Assembly (NCBI GenBank): GCA_044227705.1
Contig: JBGAWE010000092.1
Location: 1 to 16,352, forward strand
DNA: 16,352 nt
Reading direction: 5' to 3'
Origin: JANOQP01 sp044227705
GTDB taxonomy: Bacteria; Bacteroidota; Bacteroidia; Chitinophagales; Saprospiraceae
Part shown: piece after piece, positions 7,061 to 15,193 of the stretch
Layout: every line of letters starts with the position of its first letter
How positions within the stretch are numbered: the stretch's first letter is position 1
The notes under the pieces: generated by a model
The model's input: the letters and a program-made list of their open reading frames with translations, nothing else
Database searches by the model: none
What the model was told of the DNA's origin: nothing
Made by a program: the position numbers and the translations under genes

Positions 7061-7606
7061 ATTTCGGATGGCTTGATTTCGGATGTCGGATTGAACCGAA
7101 CAGCCAGCTGAATAGCAGTATAGCGACGCACGGCAGCCCAATCCAAACCAGCTCCGAGCCGAGGACCCGCCGCCCATTCTCCATGAAAATCGCTCGGGTG
7201 CAACGGCGAAACCTGGATTGGCTGCCACGGGGAAAAAGTGCCTTTCCGAGCTGACCGGCCAGAAGATGGCAACGCCGCGACCGCCGTCCGTCAGCATGTC
7301 GAGGAGGCCGTGCGAGGCGGTCGAGAGAGTTAGGACGGCCGCTTTTTTCCAATATGAAACCTCTCCTCGGTAAAAAATCCACGCGACCAGCCACCCGAAA
7401 ACGGCCGCGAAAACCAGCGAGTGCGTGAAGCCGCGATGCCCCCATTGGCTCAAATAGCGAATGCCAAAGAGGAAGCCGACAACGTCGAGGTCCGGGGCAC
7501 AGGCGCAGAGAACGGCCAAAACGCCGAGTTTTCTGTCGAAAACGTGCTTGAAGCCGGCTTTGCCAATGGTCAAGGCCGCGATGGAGTGTCCAAATACAGA
7601 AGCCAT
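7059..7606 (-). CDS. YdjM/DUF457-family membrane-bound metal-dependent hydrolase, frame-disrupted
   Basis: Read through two or three one-base frame changes this is a protein of about 182 residues, normal for the family. In order: H7 in GHSIAAL, PDLD (38-41), HRGFTHS (57-63), a hydrophobic helix, SHGLLDMLTDGGRGVAIFWP with H99 and D103, then ERHFFP. These His/Asp residues are the family's putative metal ligands. After ERHFFP one extra C in a TTTTTCCCC run shifts the frame; the expected WQPIQVSPLHP continues one frame over, then a change near a TTTT run leads to FMENGRRVLGSELVWIGLP and a last membrane helix (VAILLFSWLFG), stop 7059-7061. Taken literally the frame runs on to 6947 with a nonsense tail. 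It begins 6 bp after the arginyltransferase-like gene, so the two are co-transcribed. The physiological substrate of this family is not settled. Confidence 0.75.
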
Positions 7607-7612
7607 GTCTTT

Positions 7613-8290
7613 TCAAATCCTCGCCAGCGGCTGCCACTCGCCAGTCTCCCAGTCGTAGGCCTCCATGTTGTTGAACTTTTTTTTGTAGTCATATTTCGAC
7701 GGCCCAACATAGGCATGGCCCGGAAAATGAAACGCCCGCCCCGTCTGGATGCCGTGCAGCACCTCAGCCAACAACGTGAGGACACCGAGGCTGCGCCCGC
7801 CAAATTCGGGTTCAAAACAGGCCGTCGTCGAATACTGGCAATGCCGCGTGGCATCGAAAAAGCTGCAAGCGATGAGCCGCTCGCCGAGGAAGATGTTGAC
7901 CTCCTGCGTCGGGAATGGTTTGTTTTCCACCGAAACCCAGTTGAAAATCGCGCTGTGATAGCCAAACCGCGCCATGTGCCAGCGATCGAAAAGGTCGACC
8001 TTCTCCTCCGTCAGCCGCTTCGGGCCGAAGGAAACTTTGAGGTCGCGGTTCTTTCGCAAAACGCGCCGCTGGCTGTCCGTGAACCTGAACCCCGCCAGCG
8101 GGTACCGAATTGGCATCAGCTCGCCGTGCGAAAAGACTGTTTCCGACCCCGGCTCTGGCCGGTAGAGGTCGTGGCGGCGGTGGAAGAAGACCTCCCCCAC
8201 CCTGTCCCAGCCGCCTAAAAGGAAGCCTTCCCAATGGTGCAGCTCCATGGTTTCGCGACGAAATTCCCAGTTTGGCGCGGTGTCGGTCAT
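7613..8290 (-). CDS. Arginyl-tRNA--protein transferase (ATE)-like protein
   Basis: 225 residues from ATG 8290. The C-terminal two thirds match the GNAT-fold arginyl/leucyl transferase (ATE/Bpt) pattern: LMPIRYPLAGFRFTDSQRRV (59-78) with RKNRDL after it, ERLIACSFFDA (137-147), RSLGVLTLLAEVLHGIQTGR (166-185), FPGHAYVGPSKYDYKKKF (189-206) and W219. Such enzymes move an amino acid from aminoacyl-tRNA to a protein N-terminus, marking it for N-degron proteolysis; here this is by family likeness only. The N-terminal Cys-rich domain of full ATE proteins is absent or much reduced: the first 50 residues have no CxxC. An alternative GTG start at 8380 would add 30 residues without domain content, so I prefer 8290. 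It leads a two-gene unit with the YdjM-like gene 6 bp downstream and is divergent from the alpha-2-macroglobulin. Confidence 0.75.
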   Translation of the reverse strand: MTDTAPNWEFRRETMELHHWEGFLLGGWDRVGEVFFHRRHDLYRPEPGSETVFSHGELMPIRYPLAGFRFTDSQRRVLRKNRDLKVSFGPKRLTEEKVDLFDRWHMARFGYHSAIFNWVSVENKPFPTQEVNIFLGERLIACSFFDATRHCQYSTTACFEPEFGGRSLGVLTLLAEVLHGIQTGRAFHFPGHAYVGPSKYDYKKKFNNMEAYDWETGEWQPLARI

Positions 8291-8413
8291 GCGGAAAAGT
8301 GGGGCGAAGATGGCAAAGCTGCCCAACCTGCGATTGCTCAAAAGCCGCCCAAAAAATCTTGCGCTCCCGGCTACTTTCACCCCATCAATTTTTCAAAAAC
8401 TAACTGTTAGACA
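8291..8413. other. Divergent intergenic region
   Basis: These 123 bp separate the ATE-like gene (-) from the alpha-2-macroglobulin gene (+) and must hold promoters for both if both are expressed from here. The A/T-rich part 8386-8413 lies just before the + strand start. I looked for the Bacteroidota pattern TTG-N19-TAnnTTTG on both strands and found no convincing match. If the upstream GTG at 8378-8380 were the real start of the ATE-like gene, the gap would shrink to 33 bp. Confidence 0.4.
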
Positions 8414-11400
8414 ATGAGAAAGCTGCTGCTCGCTGCCCTCCCCATCCTGCTCGCCTCGATTTTCGCCTGCAAGTCCGTCCAGAAGACGCCCGCCTATTTC
8501 GAGGCAGTGTCGAAGTACGTCTATGCCTATTCGAGCGGCAGCGTCTCTGCCCGGGAGGCCATCAAAGTGCGCTTCGTCAGCCCAGCTGTCGGCACCGAAC
8601 AGGTCGGGAAGGAGGTGGCGACGGGCGTGTTCAGCCTTTCCCCGTCGGTCGCCGGGGCGGCGAAGTGGGACGACGTGCAGACGCTCGTTTTTACGCCCGA
8701 CCAGCCTTTTGAGCGGGGCAAAAAAATGACGGCCCGCCTCGCCCTCGGCAAGCTGTTCAAGGACGTGCCGAAAGAGGCACAGGTCTTCGAATGGGACTTC
8801 ACCGCCCGCCAACTCGACTTCGAGGTTCTCGTCGACGGGCTGCGAGCTGAGGACGACAACGACCTCACCCGCCAGCAAATCATTGGGCGGGTGCGGACGG
8901 CGGACGGGGCCGACGCGGGCCTTTTGGAAAAAATCCTGACTGCCACACAAGCCAACAACTCGTTGAAAATCAACTGGTTGCACACAACCGACGGCCTCAT
9001 CCACGACTTCACGGTGATGGGTGTGGCGCGGGGAAAAGCCGCTTCCTCCGTCGAAATCTCATGGGACGGACAGCCGCTAGGCATTTCCAAAAAGGACAAA
9101 CTGACCATCGAAGTCCCTGCGCTCGGCGACTTTCGGCCGCTCGACGTCCGAGTGGAGAACCGGGAGGAGATTTACGCTGTCGCGCATTTCAGCGACCCGA
9201 TTTTGGCGACGCAGAACCTGACCGGCCTCATCACGCTGGCCGGTTGGGATGGAAAATTCCGCTTCGTCATTGACAGGAACTTCGTCAAATGCTACCCCGA
9301 CCGGCGGTTGACGGGCGAGTTCAAGATGAAAATCTCGCCCGGCATCCAGAACACGGCAGGAGCGAAAATGACGGCGGGCGGCGAGTTCCCTGTCCGATTT
9401 GAAGACCTGAAACCGGCTCTCCGGCTGGTCGGAAAAGGGGCGATAATTCCTTCGGCCGAGGGCGCAGTGATGTTCCCGTTCGAGGCCGTCGGGCTGCGAG
9501 CGGTTGACGTCGAGGTCTTCAAGATTTACAGCAACAACTTACTGCAATTTTTACAGACGAACGACGTCGAAGGCTCCAACGAACTGGAGCGCGTGGGGAA
9601 AATCATCTTCCAAAAGAAGCTGAACATCAACGAGTTAGGTGAGAACGTGAGCGCACAGGCATGGTCGCGCTATGCGCTCAACTTGCAGGAAGTCGTCGGC
9701 CAGGACCCCGGCGCGGTGTATCAAGTTCGGCTCGCCTTCCGCCCGTCCTATGTCGATTTCACCTGCAAGGACGGCATGGACTGGGCCGACAAAAACGACG
9801 GCCCGCCACTCGGCTCGACTGACGATTTTGGGAACAAGAAGTCCATTTTCGGCAACGACTATTACGGCATTTTCACCCCCAGCTGGGGCGGCGATGACGG
9901 CGGCGAGGACTACGAGGACAGCGAGTTCGACTACGACTACTCGAACCGCGAGAACCCCTGCCGACCTGAGTTTTACAACTCGACGAGGTTCATCCGCCGC
10001 AACGTCTTCGTCTCCAACCTCGGTTTGACGGCGAAGCGCGGGAAGGACGGCTCCACCTTCGCCGCCGCGACCGACCTGCGCTCGGCCGAACCGGCGGGCG
10101 GTGTGCAGCTCGAGTTTTTCAACTACCAGCTCCAAAAAATCGCGACAGCGACGACGGGCAGCGACGGCATCTCGCAGCTTGAGGTGAAGGAACCGCCGTT
10201 CATCATGGTCGCCTCGCGCGGTAGCGAAAAGGGGTATTTGCGGATGGCCGACGGGGCCTCGCTTTCCGTCTCGCGGTTCGACGTGGCGGGCGTCGAAGCG
10301 CAGAAAGGGATGAAAGGTTTTATCTACGGCGAGCGCGGCGTCTGGCGGCCGGGCGACTCGCTTTTCCTCCAATTTGTGCTGAAAAACAACCAAAACCCGC
10401 TGCCGGAGGGCCACCCCGTTAGTTTCGAGCTTCGCGATCCGAGGGGGCAACTGGCCGCGAAAATGACCTCGACGAAGCCCGTCGGGAACGTCTACCCCTT
10501 CCACATGGCGACGCGCGGCGACGCGGCGACGGGGACTTACACAGCCAAAGTCATGGTCGGCGGGGCGAGTTTTTCAAAAGAGATAAAAATCGAGACCGTC
10601 AAGCCGAACCGGCTGCGGATGAGCCTCGACTTCGGCGGGAAGGCCACCCTCTCGCCCAACGACGCGGCCGGTGGTTTGACTGGCAAATTCTCCTCGACAT
10701 GGTTGCACGGTGCCCCGGCGAGCGGGCTTCCGGCGAAGATTGAGATGCAGTTGCAGTCGGTCAAAACCGAGTTTCCAAATCAGAAGGACGTCGTGTTCGA
10801 CGACCCCGCGCGGCGGTTCTGGGCCGAGCCGGCGGTCGTTTTCGACCAAGCCCTCGATGGAGAGGGGAAAGCGAACGTGCCGATCAAAATCGAGACGAAC
10901 GGCAATGCGCCGGGCAAGCTCGACGTGCGGCTCAAGATGCGCGTCTTCGAGCGCGGCGGGGATTTTTCGACCGACCAGATGGCCGTCGGCTATCTGCCGT
11001 ATGAGAATTATGTCGGGGTGAAAATCCCGCAAAACCGGTGGGGGTCGAAAGAGATTGACCAGCAAAAAGGGGGCGAGGTGACTTTCGTAGCCGTCGACCG
11101 GCTCGGAAACCCGCAGGCCGGGAAGAAGATTTCGGTCGGCCTATACAAGCTCAACTGGCGCTGGTGGTGGGATTCTGATGATGAAAATTACAGCCAGTTC
11201 AACTCAGCCGAGCAGGTCGGCGCGGTCAGTCAGGCGACCTTGACGACCAACTCGCGAGGAGAGGCGACGTGGAAAATCGAGCCGCTCGGAGATTGGGGTC
11301 GCTACCTCGTCCGGGCCGCCGACCCGGTTGGCGGCCATGCGGCGGGCGACTTTTTTTACAGCGGCTGGCCCGATGGCGAAGACAACATTCAGGCCCGCAA

Positions 11401-14083
11401 TTACGCGGCCTATCTCCCTTTCAAAGCCGATAAAGAAAAGTACGCCCCCGGCGAGACCGCCACGCTCAACATTCCCGGCGGCGAGGCTGGCCGAGTGCTC
11501 GTCACGCTCGAAAACGGGACGCGCGTCGTCAAATCCTTCTGGCAGCCGACGGTGCAGGGCGAGAACCGCATCACCTTTTCGGTCACGACGGACATGGTGC
11601 CGACGGTCTATGCCCACGTCAGTTTGATGCAGCCTCATGCGCAGACGAAGAACAGCCTTCCCATCCGGCTTTACGGCATCGTCCCGATTCAGGTGGAGGA
11701 TCCGAGGACTCATTTGCAGCCGGAGATTTCGATGAAAGACGTGGTGGAGCCGGAAGAGAATTTCACCGTTTCCGTCTCCGAAAAAACCGGCCGCGCCATG
11801 ACCTATACCCTCGACCTGGTGGACGAAGGCCTGCTCGACCTCACCAATTTCGAGACGCCAGACCCCTGGAAGAACTTTTTCGCCCGAGAGGCCCTCGGCG
11901 TGAAGACGTGGGACATGTACGACTACGTCCTCGGCGCGTTCGGCACGGAATTGAGCCGGATGCTGGCCATCGGCGGCGACAATTTCAACCAAAAGGCGCG
12001 CAACGGGGCTCAGGTCAACCGCTTCAAACCTGTGGTCAAGCACCTCGGGCCTTTCTTTTTGGAAAAAGGGAAGTCGGCAAAGCACGCCATCAAAATCTCG
12101 AACTACGTCGGCTCGGTGCGGGCGATGGTCGTCGCGTCAGGCGAGCGCGCATACGGGTCGGCGGAGAAGGCGGTGCCGGTCAGAAAACCCGTCATGGTTC
12201 AACCGACGCTTCCGCGCGTCCTCGGGCCGGGCGAAAAGCTGTCGTTGCCGGTCGCAGTCTTCGCGATGGAAAAGAACATCCACGACGTGACAGTTCGCGT
12301 CGAGGAATCGAGCGGCCTCATCTCGATTTTGGGAGAAAAGACGAAGACTTTGCACTTCAACCAAGTGGGCGACCAGTTGGCGAGCTTCGATTTGCAGGTC
12401 GGCGAAGGAGTCGGCGCGGCGAAATTCAAAATCGTGGCAACTGGCGGCGGCGAGACGGCGGTGAGCGAACAGGAAATTTTGGTTGGCAACCCGAACCCAT
12501 ACGTCACCACCGTTCTCTCATCTGAAATCCTGGCCGGGAAAAGCTGGGAAACCACGTGGCCAGCGTTCGGCGCCGGGAGCCAATCGCGGGCAACGCTCGA
12601 AGTTTCGGCCACTCCGCCCATCAACTGGCAGGCGCACCTCGACTATCTTTTGCAATACCCGCACGGCTGCGCCGAACAGACGGTCTCGGCGGCGATGCCG
12701 CAAGTTTTTGCGGAAAACCTGATGAACTTGACCAAAAAACAGCAGGACGAAGCGACGCACAACGTGCAAGCAGCGATCGACAAGCTGACAAGATTCCAAG
12801 CAACCGACGGCGGTTTCACCTATTGGCCCGGCGGGGCGTGGGCCGATGGCTGGGTGACGAACTACGTCGGGCATTTTTTGCTCGAAGCGAAGAGCCGGGG
12901 GTTCAACGTCTCGCCGTACACGCTTGAAAGGTGGCAGGTTTACCAGAACAAGATGGCCAAACAGGACGACTTCACCCGCCAGGCCGACAACAGGGCCGAA
13001 TACTCGCGCTACGACGGGGAAATGACGCAGGGCTACCGCCTCTACACGCTCGCCCTTTCGGGCCAGCCGGAACTCGGGGCAATGAACCGGATGCGCGAAC
13101 GGGGGAAACTGTTCCGCGCCCCGGCGCACCTGTTGGCAGCGGCTTTCGCATTGGCGGGCAAGCCGGAAATTGGGCAGGCCGTCATCGCTGAAAAGAAGTT
13201 CGAGGAGGACAACCCGTACATCGGCTGGTGCGGCTGGACATACGGGAGCTGGCTGCGCGACGCCGCGCTCATGCTGGAGACGTACACCGCGCTCGGCGAC
13301 CAATCGCGGGCGCAACAGAAGCTCGAACAGATCTCCGCAAGCGGCCTCGGCACGGACTATTGGTTCTCCACCCAAGACCGGGCGATGGCCATGACGTCGG
13401 TGGCGCACTACGCCAAGAAATTCAACGCGGCAAACGGCTCATTGAGCTACACATGGCAGGCAGGAGGAAAGTCAGGAAATGAAACTTCCTCCAAACTGAT
13501 TGCGCAAACGGAAATCCCGGCCTCGGCAAAGTCCATCTCCGTGAAAAACAACGCGACCGGCGGCGGAAAGCTCTATGCCCGCCTCGTATTGACGGGCCAA
13601 CCGGCCGTCGGAAACGAAAAATCGGCGGCCGAGAACCTCGACCTCGCCGTTCGGTTCCTCGACGCAAAGAACCAGCCAATCAACGCTGACGCTTTGTCGA
13701 GCGGAACGGACTTTTTCGCCGAAATCACGGTGACGCACGGAGGTGCTTTGAGGTTCAACTACCCCGACCTCGCCTTGACGAGCGTCTTCCCCGGCGGTTG
13801 GGAGATCGGCAACGCGAGAATGTCGAACATCGGCGCGTCGGGCGGGCAGACGGTTGACTATCAAGACTTCAGAGACGACCGGGTGCTGTCCTACTTCAAC
13901 CTTGTTTATCAGGAATACAGGAACAAGCAATACGTCCTTGGGTCAAAGACGCTCAAAATCCCGCTAACTGCCGCCTACCCCGGCCGGTATTACCTTCCAG
14001 CGATGATTTGCGAGAGCATGTACGACCACCGCGTGCGAGCAGCGACGGCGGGCAGATGGGCCGGTATTACCTGCCAGCGATGA
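8414..14083 (+). CDS. Bacterial alpha-2-macroglobulin family lipoprotein with thioester
   Basis: 1,889 residues, normal for bacterial alpha-2-macroglobulins. The start MRKLLLAALPILLASIFAC is a lipoprotein signal peptide with Cys19 as the lipidation site. Seen in order: N-terminal MG-type domains, an acidic patch near residue 495-512 (DDGGEDYEDSEFDYDY), the MG2 signature GFIYGERGVWRPGD (635-648), further macroglobulin domains, a bait-type region about 1000-1090, the A2M domain about 1205-1290 (RAMVVASGERAYGSAEKAV), and the thioester motif C1419-A-E-Q1422 in YPHGCAEQ, followed by the helical TED domain (GGFTYWPGG). In the family the protein traps attacking proteases covalently in the periplasm, protecting the envelope. 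The usual partner pbpC is not in this window. The last seven residues (AGITCQR) result from a 77-bp duplication; the ancestral end, GRWVNVVKRESGVN, is still readable in the second copy to 14172. Confidence 0.93.
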   Translation: MRKLLLAALPILLASIFACKSVQKTPAYFEAVSKYVYAYSSGSVSAREAIKVRFVSPAVGTEQVGKEVATGVFSLSPSVAGAAKWDDVQTLVFTPDQPFERGKKMTARLALGKLFKDVPKEAQVFEWDFTARQLDFEVLVDGLRAEDDNDLTRQQIIGRVRTADGADAGLLEKILTATQANNSLKINWLHTTDGLIHDFTVMGVARGKAASSVEISWDGQPLGISKKDKLTIEVPALGDFRPLDVRVENREEIYAVAHFSDPILATQNLTGLITLAGWDGKFRFVIDRNFVKCYPDRRLTGEFKMKISPGIQNTAGAKMTAGGEFPVRFEDLKPALRLVGKGAIIPSAEGAVMFPFEAVGLRAVDVEVFKIYSNNLLQFLQTNDVEGSNELERVGKIIFQKKLNINELGENVSAQAWSRYALNLQEVVGQDPGAVYQVRLAFRPSYVDFTCKDGMDWADKNDGPPLGSTDDFGNKKSIFGNDYYGIFTPSWGGDDGGEDYEDSEFDYDYSNRENPCRPEFYNSTRFIRRNVFVSNLGLTAKRGKDGSTFAAATDLRSAEPAGGVQLEFFNYQLQKIATATTGSDGISQLEVKEPPFIMVASRGSEKGYLRMADGASLSVSRFDVAGVEAQKGMKGFIYGERGVWRPGDSLFLQFVLKNNQNPLPEGHPVSFELRDPRGQLAAKMTSTKPVGNVYPFHMATRGDAATGTYTAKVMVGGASFSKEIKIETVKPNRLRMSLDFGGKATLSPNDAAGGLTGKFSSTWLHGAPASGLPAKIEMQLQSVKTEFPNQKDVVFDDPARRFWAEPAVVFDQALDGEGKANVPIKIETNGNAPGKLDVRLKMRVFERGGDFSTDQMAVGYLPYENYVGVKIPQNRWGSKEIDQQKGGEVTFVAVDRLGNPQAGKKISVGLYKLNWRWWWDSDDENYSQFNSAEQVGAVSQATLTTNSRGEATWKIEPLGDWGRYLVRAADPVGGHAAGDFFYSGWPDGEDNIQARNYAAYLPFKADKEKYAPGETATLNIPGGEAGRVLVTLENGTRVVKSFWQPTVQGENRITFSVTTDMVPTVYAHVSLMQPHAQTKNSLPIRLYGIVPIQVEDPRTHLQPEISMKDVVEPEENFTVSVSEKTGRAMTYTLDLVDEGLLDLTNFETPDPWKNFFAREALGVKTWDMYDYVLGAFGTELSRMLAIGGDNFNQKARNGAQVNRFKPVVKHLGPFFLEKGKSAKHAIKISNYVGSVRAMVVASGERAYGSAEKAVPVRKPVMVQPTLPRVLGPGEKLSLPVAVFAMEKNIHDVTVRVEESSGLISILGEKTKTLHFNQVGDQLASFDLQVGEGVGAAKFKIVATGGGETAVSEQEILVGNPNPYVTTVLSSEILAGKSWETTWPAFGAGSQSRATLEVSATPPINWQAHLDYLLQYPHGCAEQTVSAAMPQVFAENLMNLTKKQQDEATHNVQAAIDKLTRFQATDGGFTYWPGGAWADGWVTNYVGHFLLEAKSRGFNVSPYTLERWQVYQNKMAKQDDFTRQADNRAEYSRYDGEMTQGYRLYTLALSGQPELGAMNRMRERGKLFRAPAHLLAAAFALAGKPEIGQAVIAEKKFEEDNPYIGWCGWTYGSWLRDAALMLETYTALGDQSRAQQKLEQISASGLGTDYWFSTQDRAMAMTSVAHYAKKFNAANGSLSYTWQAGGKSGNETSSKLIAQTEIPASAKSISVKNNATGGGKLYARLVLTGQPAVGNEKSAAENLDLAVRFLDAKNQPINADALSSGTDFFAEITVTHGGALRFNYPDLALTSVFPGGWEIGNARMSNIGASGGQTVDYQDFRDDRVLSYFNLVYQEYRNKQYVLGSKTLKIPLTAAYPGRYYLPAMICESMYDHRVRAATAGRWAGITCQR

Positions 14084-14137
14084 TTTGCGAGAGCATGTAC
14101 GACCACCGCGTGCGAGCAGCGACGGCGGGCCGGTGGG
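13982..14137 (+). repeat. 77-bp tandem duplication at the end of the alpha-2-macroglobulin gene
   Basis: Bases 13982-14060 recur at 14059-14137 (offset 77), with only three mismatches: T/G in a Leu codon (CTT vs CTG) and AGA vs CGG in an Arg codon. 77 is not a multiple of three, so the reading frame shifts at the second copy and stops at 14081-14083. The second copy in its own frame encodes GRYYLPAMICESMYDH... GRWVNVVKRESGVN with a stop at 14170-14172, which is the expected family C-terminus. Confidence 0.95.
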
Positions 14138-14245
14138 TGAACGTCGTCAAGCGGGAGAGCGGGGTCAATTGAGCGTTGCTCAAGGCGGGGAATTGTTGGG
14201 TCGGGCGGTCTTCTGCACGGCTCACTGCATTCGCCCACCGCTCCC
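14084..14245. other. Convergent intergenic region between alpha-2-macroglobulin and the nuclease-like gene
   Basis: The first 89 bp are the displaced real 3' end of the alpha-2-macroglobulin gene. A short hairpin TTGAGC-GTT-GCTCAA (14169-14183) overlaps the displaced stop codon. I see no T-tract, so a terminator for either converging gene is not proven. Confidence 0.4.
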
Positions 14246-15076
14246 CTATTTCGGCACAAACAAAATCTCCTCCGGCCGCTTCGACATCTCGACCAACCGG
14301 CCCGTCACCGTGATGAGCTGGTCGAGCGAGGTCATGGTGCCGTCGAGCAGGCGGACGGGGTCTTTGTCCTTGCGGAGATAGGTGACCAACTCGCTGATGT
14401 CGCCGTAGTTCTCGCAATAGCTGATGATGCGCCGGAAGATTTTCGGCATGATGAGGATGTCCTCGTAGATGGTCCGAATGTCCCAGAGCTGGAAACCCTG
14501 GCTGCGGTCGATGACCCAGAAGCCGCGCTGGTTGTCGCGGGCGATGCGCGTGGCCTCCGAGATTTCACGGACGATGTTCTCGTCGGTAGTGGTGTAGAAC
14601 GTCGGGTAAACGAGGCCTTCGAGGCACATCTCGTAGTTGACCGAGCGGTAAATGGGCAGTTCGTGGCCGTCGAGCGTGTCGCCGTCGGTGAGCGGCGCGT
14701 TGCCCGGGAAGGCGAGGCAGACGGGCCGCCCGAAATCGTCGATGGAAGCGACGGCGATAAAGCCCGGCACGCCGTCTTTGGCGCTGATGATGGTCCGGAC
14801 GCTCATGCTGTAGCTGACGAAGGTGATGCCGAGGCGTTCGAGCAGCTTTTCCAGCGCGCCGATGCCGAAGGTGCGCGGCTGGTGGTAGCCGTTGTAGTGG
14901 GTTTCGAGGGCGTCGATGCCTTCGAGGCGCAGTTGCACTAGGGGGTTGACGCGCTTCGGCCGCTTTTTCCAGTTTAGCTTGTTCCAATGCGCGGGCTGCG
15001 CGGCCCGGAAGCGGATGCTGTCGCCGTCGGGCTGGAAGCCTTTGACGTGAAACGTGCCTTTGATGATGGTAAACAT
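14246..15076 (-). CDS. Staphylococcal-nuclease (SNase/TNase) fold protein
   Basis: 276 residues from ATG 15076, stop TAG at 14246-14248. The pattern fits an SNase domain: PDGDSIRF (16-23), LRLEGIDALE (49-58) holding R50, D54 and E57 at the places of the nuclease's Arg35, Asp40 and Glu43, then DDFGRPVCLAF with an Arg at the place of Arg87, and the late helix ARDNQRGFWVID. Catalysis is thus plausible: Ca-dependent cleavage of DNA or RNA. No signal peptide is visible, so the protein is probably cytoplasmic, unlike secreted thermonucleases. About 90 residues after the domain (LWDIRTIYEDILIMPKIFRR and on) are unassigned, and there is a basic insert WNKLNWKKRPKRVNP after the first strand. A longer frame to 15193 adds 39 low-complexity residues with no domain content and runs into a hairpin, so I start at 15076. 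It lies downstream of the unknown helical gene on the same strand, 117 bp away. Confidence 0.75.
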   Translation of the reverse strand: MFTIIKGTFHVKGFQPDGDSIRFRAAQPAHWNKLNWKKRPKRVNPLVQLRLEGIDALETHYNGYHQPRTFGIGALEKLLERLGITFVSYSMSVRTIISAKDGVPGFIAVASIDDFGRPVCLAFPGNAPLTDGDTLDGHELPIYRSVNYEMCLEGLVYPTFYTTTDENIVREISEATRIARDNQRGFWVIDRSQGFQLWDIRTIYEDILIMPKIFRRIISYCENYGDISELVTYLRKDKDPVRLLDGTMTSLDQLITVTGRLVEMSKRPEEILFVPK

Positions 15077-15134
15077 GGGCGCAGGTGGGTTGGAAATGTT
15101 AGAGGATAAGCCAAATGGGCCGAACGGCCCGGCA

Positions 15135-15171
15135 ATAGCGACGGGACAACACAAAGTCGCCCCGTCGCTAT
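15135..15171 (-). terminator. 11-bp perfect hairpin between the unknown gene and the nuclease-like gene
   Basis: ATAGCGACGGG (15135-15145) pairs perfectly with CCCGTCGCTAT (15161-15171) over a 15-nt loop, beginning 22 bp after the stop of the upstream minus-strand gene. No T-run follows on the minus strand. It may be a partial terminator or an mRNA-processing hairpin between two co-directional genes; the fold is certain, the role is not. Confidence 0.55.
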
Positions 15172-15193
15172 CAGGGGGCCGACCAATTGGCAT

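Noticed and set aside
9635..12085. Long minus-strand open frames (9635-10504 and 11204-12085) inside the alpha-2-macroglobulin gene
   Set aside because: Compositional shadows of a clearly coding + strand gene, with no recognisable domain.
14246..15193. Start of the nuclease-like gene at 15193
   Set aside because: The extra 39 residues are Pro/Gly-rich with no domain content and would be translated through the hairpin at 15135-15171; the ATG at 15076 opens directly on the SNase-like first strand.
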